From Hypsibius dujardini (lineage: Eukaryota > Tardigrada > Eutardigrada > Parachela > Hypsibiidae): a stretch of DNA of 40,268 nt. Location: positions 1-40,268 of the forward strand of contig LRSR01012171.1 in the NCBI GenBank assembly GCA_001579985.1, given 5' to 3'. The notes below the pieces were generated by a model. It did not search any database. It worked only from the letters and a program-made list of their open reading frames with translations, and had not been told where the DNA came from. Below, piece by piece: positions 1 through 11,236 of the stretch (positions are counted from its first letter, which is position 1; every line of letters begins with the position of its first letter). The position numbers were made by a program, and so were the translations under genes.

Positions 1-380
1 GATGGCGTGGTTTTCCGTTCTCTCTCTCCCCCTCCCCACCGTTCCGAAATCTCCCAAAAGTTCCATTTATATTCCAAATTAAAAATTAAATGGTAGAGTT
101 CCTTTACTCTCAATCGCCTTTTTCCTTCTTTGATGGATGATCGTCACTTTGGGAGGTTCATTTTGATATTGTCAATATCAATATCCAATGAGAACTTGTT
201 AATGCTGAAACTGCTAAAAAATACAATGCCACATCAAATGTAGTTGACTTTGCCTACAGAAAAATAACCGAAGCATAAAATACAGAGATGGCGCTTTTAA
301 TTTTACCGTATGCCGTGTCAGTTGATGGATTTATTCGGCTGCAATCGTTACTGGTTCGTTTCTGTTGTTGACAAGGACTA

Positions 381-1101
381 CAGTCAGCCCCAAGAATAAC
401 TTCGCTTGCACAACAAAGACTTTTTGCGCATAGAGAGAGATGAGGTGCGACAAGTGTGTCAATAGAATGTCTTCGATATTAAGAGATGCAGGTAATTGAA
501 CCGAGTGGCCCACCAATAATTGGCTTATCTCGCGATCTCGAAAAGCAAATAGCAGTTTACCTGTGTATAGGACTCCACCAACTCATAACTTGATCGCAGG
601 GAAACTGCCCAAAATGACCGAATTCGAGTTTTCAGCAGCTGTTTTTGCAGCTTTTTATGACTGCTGTTTTCTGTTGCTACTACTCCTCTTGATTGGCTGA
701 TTTAGTAAAATTTGATTTAAATATGGTCAAAGGAAGGCGAATTAGCAATGGCAGATCACACTTTGCGGCAGAAAGTTATGCAGAATTCTGGATTTCGATC
801 GGGTCATTGAGGTTTAGCGCTTTAAATTCTAGTTGTTAACTCTGTTTTCAAAATGTTTGCGATGTTTAAATTTGAATTTCGGTTCCGAATTAATCTTTTC
901 TCAAGTTTTGTATTGTTCAAATTTTAATTTTTTATTGCTTGCCTGCTCGCGTTTTGATTCGAAATATGATGTATGATTATGCATAAAGTAGAAACTGCAT
1001 GTTCTGATTGGTCGCACAGAAACGGTCCAATTTAGGCCGGAGTTTTCGGCCAGTTTAAACAGCAAAAGTCACGTGAGCAGAGTTTTTCCTGGGGCTGACT
1101 G
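381..1101. mobile_element. MITE family A, copy 1 (TA-flanked, Tc1/mariner-like)
   Basis: The ends are inverted repeats. The left end reads CAGTCAGCCCCAAGAATAAC, and the right end is the near-perfect complement, finishing GGGGCTGACTG. TA dinucleotides flank both sides (379-380 and 1102-1103), as expected of Tc1/mariner insertion. The 721-bp interior has no transposase ORF, so the copy is non-autonomous. A reverse-oriented copy lies at 31459-33177. A second, outer pair of inverted repeats (about 286-327 and 1158-1198, containing GATGGCGCT) suggests the mobile unit may be larger than the inner element. The superfamily is inferred from the TA duplication only. Confidence 0.8.
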
Positions 1102-1103
1102 TA

Positions 1104-2087
1104 AACAGTTAGTAGTAACACCGGCACATGTAGCAATCAATGTAGCAATGTAGCAATCAACTGACGTGGTATACGGTAACATCGGCAGCGCCATCTATGT
1201 AGCACCACGTAGTACATGTTTATTTTTATAAAATTGTTTCCACACGTTTTCATTTTTTTTTCTTGATGGAAACAGCATCACATAATGTAAACACACACTA
1301 CAAAATTAACGGATGTGCAAGATTTCACCTTCGAGAGTGGTGGAATTCCCTTGCAAGAGCAACAAACATTCACCAAGAGTGAGAAGCGATTTTCAGTGAC
1401 CGGATAGAGGAAGGAGCGACTCAGAAGGGATGGACACTGACCACTCGAAACTGATCATTCAAGGCTCTCTGAGGGCGGTGCCGTTAACGTGTGCACTTCA
1501 TTACTGCTTATACTGTGCTTGGTACATGTCGGTATGGTGACGGGTTCATCAATTACTGCCGCTTGCTTCAGCGGTAAAGCCTCCTGCCTGTGAAGCCTCC
1601 TGTCGTTGCATGGGTAAATCGACCCTAGTCGGAGCTGAGCTCCCACCACAGGTACTCCTCATTCTTCGCTACAAATGGTCCGCAGCGCACCCTCCTCTAT
1701 TTGTGTGTATAACCTGAACAAAATTGATAGGTTGAGTTGCATGACCGATTTTTGTTAGATAGCCGGAATTTCATAGATAACGTGTCGGAGAGATTTATCC
1801 ATTATTTCCTGTTTCTTGTCTTGCCGTCTATCGCAAAGAAAACAGGGAAAAATTTCCTACTGAATAACGCGATGGCAAATGTGAGGTACAAAAAACTCAT
1901 TCCACGAATGGGTCCTCAATGTTGTATCCATCCGTAGCAAATATTGCGCCAACCGACCTCCAGGAAAACGTCAGTTTTTCACTGAGCTCAGCGAAAATGT
2001 TGATCTTGGTACATAGAAAAAAAATTCTATCGATTGGCTTGAGCCGATTTTTTTAGCTAAGTAGATCAAACCCGACGACGTCCAGAA
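1104..2087. other. Intergenic stretch, no supported gene
   Basis: Short ORFs occur on both strands here, but none shows splice context, a recognisable domain or coding-like composition. The first 100 bases are the outer inverted-repeat flank of MITE A. I see nothing else I can support. Confidence 0.5.
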
Positions 2088-2191
2088 ATGGGATCCGGTA
2101 GAGGGGAGGGGGAGTCTAACCGTCAGGGTAGTTATGACAGTGACGGTAACGGTACGGTACCACGCCCTTTTGTGACGTTATCTTACCGTAA

Positions 2192-2431
2192 CCGCACCCG
2201 TTACCGTTACCGTTACCGTTACCGTTACCGTTACCGTAACTGTAACCGTTACCGTTACCGTTACCGTTACCGTTACCGTTACCGTTACCATTACCGTTAC
2301 CGTTACCGTAACTGTAACCGTTACCGTTACCGTTACCGTAACTGTAACCGTAACCGAATGTTACCGTAACCGCAACCGTAACGTTAACTGTAACCGTAAC
2401 CGACTGTTACCGTTACCGCAACTGTAACCGT
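2192..2431. repeat. (TTACCG)n hexamer array
   Basis: About 28 near-perfect TTACCG units run from 2192 to about 2345, interrupted by variants such as TAACTG. A degenerate TAACCG/TAACTG tail follows to about 2431. The +1 frame gives an artificial Tyr-Arg polymer. It is not a canonical TTAGGG telomere repeat. Confidence 0.9.
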
Positions 2432-2841
2432 CGAAGCTTGCAAACAGACTCAATTTTTGTTTACTTCGCCGGATTCAGCGATAAATCGAATCAAATTGGA
2501 GCACCCAAAATTGGAGTCGGACCTTCTGTGTCTTGTTGCATTGCTACTGACATCACATGGATGACGAAGTTGCAATCACCGCTGCAGAATCGATGACGAA
2601 TCGATGTGTCCATTGACGAAATATGAGGTGTGTTTATCAGGAGTCTTTATCAGGGTGTATACTGCAAACAGAACGAGCAGCACGAAGTGCGTACTCGTAG
2701 TATAAAAACAATTTTAAAATAGGGAATTATTTCGTTAGGCATTTTACCGTCTACTTTGTAAGCAACCAACTGCCCCGATCTTTCCCAGGCCGTAGGCATC
2801 ATAATAATTCGAAGGACAAAAAGGTCAGGCACGTTTACGCA

Positions 2842-3414
2842 ATGTCCCGCACGCAGGTCCTGCCAAAGTCCTCGACGGTCCCAACCCTGACCGTCGAGGA
2901 CTTTGGTAGGACCTGCGTGCGGGACGTCGAGGAGACGAGTGAGTTTCTCGATCGCGGTGTCGCAGATGAGATGCGTCGAGTGCTGTCGGAGGAACTCCCA
3001 TTCTGGAGCGGAATAGAATGGGTCATGGATTGGATGCGTGTGAACGTGAAGCAGTTCCTGACGAGCCGGCTCAGTTATCTCCCGCACATTGGACCGTGGG
3101 CGAGCCGGATTGGAGCGACCGTGACGGAGTTGTGCTTCACGGTGCTGGGCACACTCGTTCACTTCTTGAAGATGGCCCTCACCACGTCAGCCGTGTGGAT
3201 AAAGGCCCACCAGGCCGCCCTTCTGGCCTGGGATGCCAATGCCGCTAACGGGCTGCTTGCTCAGGGTTACGCTTACGGCAAAAAGATGGCCGGCTATCTG
3301 CTGGAGATTCTGAAGCAGTGCTTGGAGCGTTCCATTAAGGCGCACAATCTCGAGGTGACCAGCGAAGAAAGTCAAGACATTAAGGACTTCTTGGATGAGC
3401 TGCTGGAGTGAGCT
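2842..3414 (+). CDS. Helix-rich hypothetical protein, 5' end uncertain
   Basis: An open frame of about 190 codons, noticeably more GC-rich than its flanks, ends at TGA 3409-3411. I do not recognise the family. From about residue 30 the product looks like a chain of amphipathic helices with many Glu, Lys, Leu and Trp residues. It has a long hydrophobic stretch at about residues 90-125 that could be one or two membrane segments, and an acidic C-terminus. No clear signal peptide is visible. The first 28 codons lie in a 37-bp inverted repeat (2844-2880 with 2889-2925). The right arm continues smoothly into the rest of the protein, whereas the left arm looks like a fold-back copy, so the ATG at 2842 may not be the native start. 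It could be a 5'-truncated gene or pseudogene. The antisense ORF over the same bases looks like a shadow. Confidence 0.5.
2844..2925. repeat. 37-bp near-perfect inverted repeat (hairpin)
   Basis: The left arm 2844-2880 and right arm 2889-2925 are complementary over 37 bases with a single mismatch, which would be a G-U pair in RNA. An 8-base spacer, CCAACCCT, separates them. The arms overlap the start of the open frame at 2842. Confidence 0.95.
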
Positions 3415-3896
3415 GTTCATGTTGCTTGTGCGAACTCGGATTTCACTGTTCTAATAACTAATGCCTTTTAGAATAGCCCTTGTTAAATCGATTGCAGTTG
3501 CTCGTCCGGTTTCGTTTTTCGGCAACTCATTTCTTGCTCAGAACAACGCAGTGAGTTCGTTTTTAATTGCGTCATTTTTTTGTTTTAGAACAAAGATATT
3601 TCTCATCTTGATCATTAATGTATAATTGTACCATCTCCATGCGCAGCATATTTAATTCATACCCAATACTGCATGTTGTTCTAATGCTATGAAAATATTT
3701 TCTCTCGCATTAAGAAAATTGTGCCTACTGGCTTTTTCAAATTCTGAAAGTAAACATATTCCTTTGTGTAAGTGGTGAATTGAGCCGTTAAGCACAAACA
3801 TTAATTAATTGTTAATTAAGCTAACGTTTAATTAATTATTAATTTAACTACTGTTCAATTCATTAATTAGTAATAAACTCAGACAACAATTCCTAA
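3412..3896. other. AT-rich intergenic segment
   Basis: No supported gene. Positions 3798-3875 are dense in TTAATTAA-type palindromic AT runs, just before the 34-bp satellite. No polyadenylation signal was found close to the end of the upstream ORF. Confidence 0.5.
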
Positions 3897-3897
3897 C

Positions 3898-4247
3898 AGG
3901 CACACAAAAAATGGAACAAAATTATGTTTCAACAGGCACAGATAATGGAACAAAATTATTTTCCGACAGGCACAGATAATGGAACAAAATTATGTTCCAA
4001 CAGGCACAAAAAATGGAACAAAATCATGTTCCAGCAGACACAGATAATGGAACAAAATTATGTTCCAACAGGCACAGATAATGGAACAAAATTATGTTCC
4101 AACAGGCACAGATAATGGAACAAAATCATGTTCCAACAGGCACAGATAATGGAACAAAATTATGTTCCAGCAGGCACAAAAAATGGAACAAAATTATGTT
4201 CCAACAGGCACAGATAATGGAACAAAATTATGTTCCAACAGACACAA
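3898..4247. repeat. 34-bp tandem satellite with internal palindrome
   Basis: About ten units carry the core GGCACAGATAATGGAACAAA followed by ATTATGTTCCAACA. Each unit contains GGAACA...TGTTCC, a 6-bp dyad around AAATTA. A variant with ACAAAAAATG in place of ACAGATAATG recurs every few units, which hints at a higher-order unit. Confidence 0.92.
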
Positions 4248-6539
4248 AATTTTAAACAGCTGCACCTTTAGGCACATCTTTGCCAGTCCTTAATACGCGC
4301 CTGCTTTCTGTCTAGTGGCTCAACACGTCGCTTGAAGTGTTCACGAAAAATGGGGAAAAACTAGCGTTCCGTAGAGAATCCCAAAAAAAACACGGAAATA
4401 GTACCAATAAACGAAGCATCAACGACACGCATCACACTGCATGGGACGCCATATGAACAGTTATTTGTCCGTACTGATTCCCAGCAGGTAGTTTGAGCTG
4501 ACGCGTTAGACATCCGGAGCATCACTGGGATGCCCGCTGTTGTTGACTGTCCTGTGTGCAGTTTACACGAAGTGGTCAGACGGCTGTCAACAATTAACAA
4601 TATAACGTGACGGTCGGGATCGCGCGTTCCACTGTCCGTCGACAAGATGCCGAGGTGTGGTAGCAGACCGCGGATGCGGCGAATAGATGTTTGACCAGGA
4701 GATTTGCCTAGCTCAATGAGAGTGCGTACAGACATTCAGAGCGTACAGACATTCATTCGGTTGGCACGGTGAAAAAAAAGGCCCGAACCGCGTCCATCTG
4801 ATTGTCAGCAATAATAACGGACTGATACATCTCTCTCACTCTCTCTCTTTTTTCAAAGCCCGCTCTTTGCGCAAACGCTTCCTTCATACGTCTTCAACGG
4901 ACTGTTCCATCAATCAATCAAGGGTCTGACAGTTTGGCTATAACTTCCACTTTGTAGAGGCAGTTGTAATATATATTGTCTTTCGCCGTATTGAGTGGCA
5001 CATGCACTGCACACTCTCGTCCGCGGAGACAGAGAGAGTCCACACTTGTCCGCGGAGACAGAGAGAGTCGAGGTGTCGCGAAATTACTTATTCATAAGTA
5101 TGTCGGGGAGCCAAACCGCCGTTTAAACAGTACTTCATTATGGTGACCTTCAACGAACAATATCATATCTGTTGTGCCAAGGTTGGCGAGAGCTCATCAG
5201 CATCCTCCTCCTCCTCCTCGTCGTCGTCGTCGTCGATTGCCGCGTTATTGTAGCGAGCACATGGCGATACTTCTCCTTACTCTAGACAAGGTGTCCCCTC
5301 ACTGTCTTTAACGTGATGCTCGCTACGTGAAATTGCTACTTTTTTTGGCACGTCTCAATAATACGAACAGCGTTTGATCCTGCACGTTGTCTGGACTAAT
5401 GGATAATGTAAAATTCTGCGAATTCTGACGCGAGGAACTTTATTTTTTATTACTGACCAATGATGATTGGATTTACCCTGTGGGTCAATCGGAGGCTGGA
5501 AATATAAGATGTTTCCCGATCGCACAAGGGGAACGATGGCGACCCTGCATTGCTCAAGTAAGTAGTTAAGTCTTCCGGTCAATTTCCCAGGGAAAATGCT
5601 TAGTACAGTTAAACTGTTTAGTGAACGAAAAATTGGTTAATAAAAGATTTCTTTTTAGTTTCTTTTAGTAATTAAAACTTCGTCTAGTTTTAGTCGAATT
5701 AATGATTTATTTTAGTGTTCTAATCTTACTATATTTCTAATCTTAACAAATACAATATATATAATTTATTGTGTAAAATTTAATAATTTCAGAATTGGTT
5801 TTTCAGCTGCAGAACGAAGACCTTTTTTTAGTAGGATTGCTTGGATTCGCGCTGTGGCTGAGGTTGACAGCGCTCGTGCAGTGCCAGACATCGGCTATGA
5901 CGGAACCTTTCGGAGCTGGAAAAGAGGTTTGTCTTTGAATATTGCACACAACGGAAAATGCTTCTTGGAGATTTGTGTTCCACTGAGATTTTACACAACG
6001 GAAAATGAGCAGCTACGTTGTGTGTGGCTCTATAGTGTCTTGATGTCTGTTGAGTTCCCACACGTACCGGTATGCCCGGAAGTACTCGTAGGTAGATGAG
6101 ATGACCTGTGGTCCTGTGGCTCCCCGTATGATATTTCGGTTCTATTGTTGAGAACTTACATGTAGAGATACCTTACTCTTTTATTTTATCAGTGAAGTTT
6201 GATGATGTGATTTTTGGTTTAATTCGCATCTCGCCCAGCGGACTTTCTCTCGTCTGGCCACACCGTGACAGCCGAGATATCTCAGCAAATTCCGTTTGAG
6301 TTAAATTCCTCCGGACGGGCCAGTTTGGTTTGATGAATAATAGGTGACTTTTAAAAATGAACCATTCAGCTTTGTGTAGCATTGTGTCCGTCGGTCGCCG
6401 CTATGTCTACTGTTCTGTGAGGTCAAAATGGTGTAATCTCTCGCCCTGAGACGCACTCCAAGCGTCGGTTTTCTCTATTGTTTTTTCACACTTCTCGGGT
6501 AAATGACACTATTATATGACTCTTGATCTGATATTGCAG
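4248..6539. other. Intergenic region with minor repeats; possible 5' region of the CBM14 gene
   Basis: No convincing coding exon was found. The region contains a tandem duplication around 5018-5069 (CCGCGGAGACAGAGAGAGTC twice) and a TCC/TCG trinucleotide tract at about 5203-5236. It ends with a good acceptor (ATATTGCAG) at 6539. The missing first exon of the chitin-binding gene, expected to carry a signal peptide, may lie here. I could not identify it with confidence. Confidence 0.4.
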
Positions 6540-9500
6540 ACTGACGCCATGGGTCAGGAAGTGCTTACGACAGACAATCTCCCCATGACGCTGTCCTGCG
6601 CTGGACGCAGCGGATTCTACCCCGATCCGGCTCATCTGTGCGCCGTTTATTATCTCTGCTCACCCGACGGATCTCGCGTTACGTTTGAATGCCCCATCGG
6701 GAAGACCTTTGATGCCATAAGTCAGAGCTGTCGCGACGCTCTCAAGGTTTCCTGCCTTGAAGACGTACGTTAACGTCTGTCTGTCTGTCTGTCTGCCTGC
6801 CTGTCTGTCTGTCTGTCTGTCTGCCTGTCCGTTCGTCCATCTGTCTATTGATCGATCTGCTTGTTTGTCTATCTATCTATCGTGATGTTCACCTATCTGT
6901 TTTCTCTCTGTACATAATTGACAATGACTGCCTGCATGCTTGTCCGTCTTGTTAATCGGTACTTTTTACATCTTTCTCAACCGAATCAACCCCGTATAGG
7001 AATTCGCACCGGTAACAACTATAAAACCGAAAAAATTACGTGCCTACGATGACTCGCTCGGACTGAACATCACCTTCGCCAATGTCGCCAACCAAGTCAT
7101 CCCCGAAAAAACCCCCCTCACCCTACCCGGCGAAGATGCCTTCATCTCCATGCCGTCCGATCAGCAACCCTTCTACGTCACCGCGCAATCCAACCCCTTC
7201 AACAACGAGTACTTCAGCACGACCAACAAAGTCCAATCCCGCATCGGCGGAATCTTCTCCAAAAAAGTCCCTCTTCAGCAGGCGCCGCAGGCGGTGACAG
7301 TCCCGCAAGTGATCCAGCGCCTCAACGGCAGCACCTTCAACTGTCTCGGCCGTCAAGGCTACTTCCCGGATGTCAGTCAGCGGTGTAATGTGTACTTTTT
7401 CTGCGACCCGGCCGGGGAGGCGCTCAAGTTCCAGTGTCCACTCGATCTCGCGTTTGATCGGCGCGAACAGGCGTGTGTCTTACCGGCCAGCACAAACTGC
7501 TCCGTCGCGAGTGCAGGCACCGTGGAGTTCGGAGTGAAGCAACTGTCTGTGAGCAATGGCGGTACTTCCGGGAACTTTCCCGGAGCTCCTGCAGCCGCAG
7601 TGGCTGGGCTGGGCCTTCCACCCTTGCCGGGGCAAAATGTCCAGACCTCGTCATTTAGTCAGACGGTCATTCAGACACAAGGCCCAAGTCCGGCCGCCGG
7701 GAATGGTCAGTTGAATAACAATCCGTTCCTTCCGTCGGGTGCTCTGCAAAGTGGTTCGTTATACAACAATCAGCAGCAGCCGGGTACAGGAGGGCAGGCA
7801 AGCAGCTTCCCGAACATTAATATACCGGGCCAAGGGTCGTATGGATCGGGGCAACAGCAGCAGGGTAATTTTCCGCTGGGGAGTGGCGCGTTGACTGGCG
7901 TGAACCAGCAGGGCAATCCATATGGGACGGACTCAGGGAGTAATGTCTACGCGACGGACGCCGGAAACGCTGGAGGGCTGAACAGTCTTTTATACCAAGG
8001 GATTAATTCTGCAACGTCGCAACAAAGTCAAGGACAATCAGGGCAACAAGCCCAAGGTCCGCAGAATCAAAATTACATCCAGGTTTGTTGAAATTATACT
8101 GTCTAATTATAATGGTATAGTTTGACTTATAAGTATGTATATATATGTTTGTTTTATTGCTTGCCTGTGTCCAGGCCCGGGTATGGTCTATAGGCCCCCC
8201 TTCTGTGTGTCTATCTGTGTGTCTGATTGTCTGTCTGCCTGTCTGTCTCTCTGTCTCTCTGTCTCTCTGCCTGTCTGTCTGACTGCCTGACTGCGTGATT
8301 GCATGCCTGCCTGACTGCCTGACTGCGTGATTGCATGCCTGCCTGACTGCCTGACTGCCTGACTGCATGCCTGCCTGACTGCCTGACTGCATATATATTC
8401 GCAGTAAACTGCAAGCCCTGTCATAATTAATTATACCTCTCGCAGTTTCCGCAACAACAGCAACCTCAGCAAGGGACACAACAGCAAACCTTCTTCCAAC
8501 AGACGAGTCAGTCGGTCAGTAACGGTGTTGCTCCGCAGGCAGCCTTTCAAGCCCCGGTCAGTCAGGTTGCCCAGCTGCCGCAACTTCCGTCCATTCCGCT
8601 CCAACAGGCGCCCGCCCTTCAACAAGTGCAACAACCGGTTATCCAGGCGCCCGGTTACGCCAGTAATCCCTCATCACAGACAATTCAACAGTCGCAGCAA
8701 GTTATTCGCCAGCCCCTGCAGCAGCCGGCCGTCCAAGCTCCGACGTTCCAGCAGGGTCCTTCACAGCAGTACGCGACGCAGGGACCCGGTGGAAGTGGGT
8801 ACGCCCCGCCCCTTATCCGAAATCCACAGCAGCCGCAAGTTCCTCAACAGACCTTCACACAGGCACAACTTCAGTACACCCAACCGCCGGCTCCGCAGTC
8901 GCCGAACTTTCCCCAGCAACCGATTACACAGCTGCCAAATTACCCGGTCTTGCCGGGTTCCAGTGGGACCTACGGTGGGGGCAATCAGAGACCACCCCAA
9001 CAGCAGTATGCCACACAGGGACCGAGTTCCGGATACGGAGCAGCCGGCGGTGGGAATCAATTTCAAAATCAAAATCAAAATCAAAATCAAAATCAGCAGT
9101 TTCCCAATCAGGGACTGCAAGGCCTTGGGCAACAGCAGACTCAACAGGGCTTGCAAGGGTTTGGCCAGCAGAATTCGGGCTTCGGACAGCAGAACCAGGG
9201 ACTGCAGGGATTCGGGCAGCAAAATCAAGGTCTTCAGGTATATATCACAATCATATACTTTAAATGTGAATAATGAGTTTGTTGTGTCGGTTCCACACAT
9301 TTTGAAGCTGTTGTTAACACGCGAGAAACATGTTTAAAATAAATGATCATTTCATAACAGGGTCAAATAATATATTTAAAAACAGAAAATGAAGACAAAG
9401 TGCTTTGAATTATCAATAGAATCTAATAATCTAGACATGCATTCCAAACTCAATTCCAGTTTGAGCGATGTTTAACATGGATAACTAGTTAGAGCTACTT

Positions 9501-11181
9501 GATTATGTGTGGGGCAACAAATAGCCAACCAATTTCTAAACGATGTAATACTCTATCTACCTTGCAATTTGTGTATTATATTTCATCTAAAGCTATCGCG
9601 ATATTTAAACAACACCAAATTCAAATCGATCCTTAATTTCAGCAACCTGGACAGTTGCCGTTCAATCAAGGCCCCGGTCAACAGCAACCAAATCAATTCA
9701 ATCAAGGCCCCGGTCAGCAGCAACCAAATCAGTTCAATCAAGGCCCCGGTCAACAGCAACTCAATCAATTCAATCAAGGCCCCGGTCAGCAGCAACCCAA
9801 TCAATTCAATCAAGGCCCCGGTCAACAGCAACCCAACCAATTCAATCAAGGCCCCGGTCAACAACAACCCAATCAATTCAATCAAGGCCCCGGTCAACAG
9901 CAACCAAATCAATTCAATCAAGGCACCGGATCCAATCAACTGCAGCCGGGCTTTTCGCTGCAAGGTTCCGGGCAGTTTGGACGGGACGAACCACCCGCCG
10001 TCCATCCGACCGATGCAGCTTCTTTCGGGCCTAATGGTCCGGCATCGTCAGGACCGACATCAGCGGAGGGTGTGGCGGGACTGTCCGTGACGTTGGTGCC
10101 GCCCACTCCGGGGATGGAGAACAATTTCCCGAAAAAGGATCTGACATTGGCTCCGCAGAACGTTCCGCAGATCGATGCGAGCTGTAACGGACTGGCGAGG
10201 GGATTTTACGCCATGCCTGGCTGTCAGAACTACTTTTACTGTTCGACTTTTGGGGAACGGTTGAATTATTCGTGCCAGGCGGGAACGTTGTGGAACACGG
10301 CGAAGGGCCTGTGTGAGGAGGAGACGCGAATGAGATGTTCTAATCCGTTGGCCGGAGCGGTAAGTGCCGATTTATTTTTACCTTTAAACAATAATTCTAG
10401 AAGTTAAAAAAAAAGTTAAAAAAGTTAAGCATTGAGATTTTTATAAAAATATATTAAATCTATTAAATTTTCTATCTTGATAGTCGACTAAATGAAATTA
10501 ATTTTTGTAGGTCAGCTCTTCATTCATGATGCTAACTATTCGATTCCGAGAACGAAAAAGAAATACTAGTGAGGTAGATGATCATTTAGATAACTTTGCC
10601 TTTGAGTGCTGTTTTAAAAGTGTGGGATTCTTTTGAAATTTGTGTCTGAAAATGCCTTGTAACAAGAAATATATTTGATTTCGTTACAGGATCAGGCGCT
10701 AGAAGATCAACCCAGTTTTTTCAACTGTACCGGGCGATCGGGAAGTTTCCCTGATTTGCCGAGTGGATGCCGATTTTTTCACCGATGCAATCCCACGGGA
10801 CAAGCGGAAACCCATCAATGTGCGGGACGACTTCTGTTCAGTCCAGAACTGGATCAGTGCGCGGAGCCGGACAAGGTTGTCTGCCCCAATATAACTGATC
10901 CGATACTGGTATGAAAGCTTCTCAATTATTTCATGATCTACGTGAACACTTTCGATCGACCGGTCTATCTATTAACCAGTCCACTTGTCTGTCTGCCCGT
11001 CTGTCTATCTGTCTATCTGTCTATCTGCCTGTTTGTCTCTCTGTCTGTCTGTCTGTTTGTCTGCCTATCTGTCTGTCTGCCCGTCTGTCTATCTGTCTAT
11101 CTGTCTATCCGCCTGTTTGTCTCTCTGTTTGTCTGTCTGTCTGTCTGCCTATCTGTCTGTCTGTCTGTCTTTCTGTCTGTT

Positions 11182-11236
<55 letters not shown>

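Noticed and set aside
331-516. 61-codon minus-strand ORF in MITE A
   Set aside because: It lies across the MITE terminus and has no resemblance to transposase; the reverse copy at 33020 carries it only because it is the same repeat.
2088-2369. 93-codon Tyr-Arg repeat ORF
   Set aside because: It is the TTACCG hexamer read in one frame; other frames give equally monotonous products.
2192-2431. Telomere or subtelomere
   Set aside because: The unit is not a known telomere motif as far as I can judge, and ordinary genes lie on the right with unrelated sequence on the left.
2650-3162. 170-codon minus-strand ORF opposite the helix-rich protein
   Set aside because: The plus-strand product has a coherent helical pattern and codon use; the antisense frame is rich in His/Arg/Pro, typical of a shadow.
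5854-6099. Possible upstream exon of the chitin-binding gene
   Set aside because: No signal peptide, no cysteine pattern and no donor in a phase that joins to 6540.
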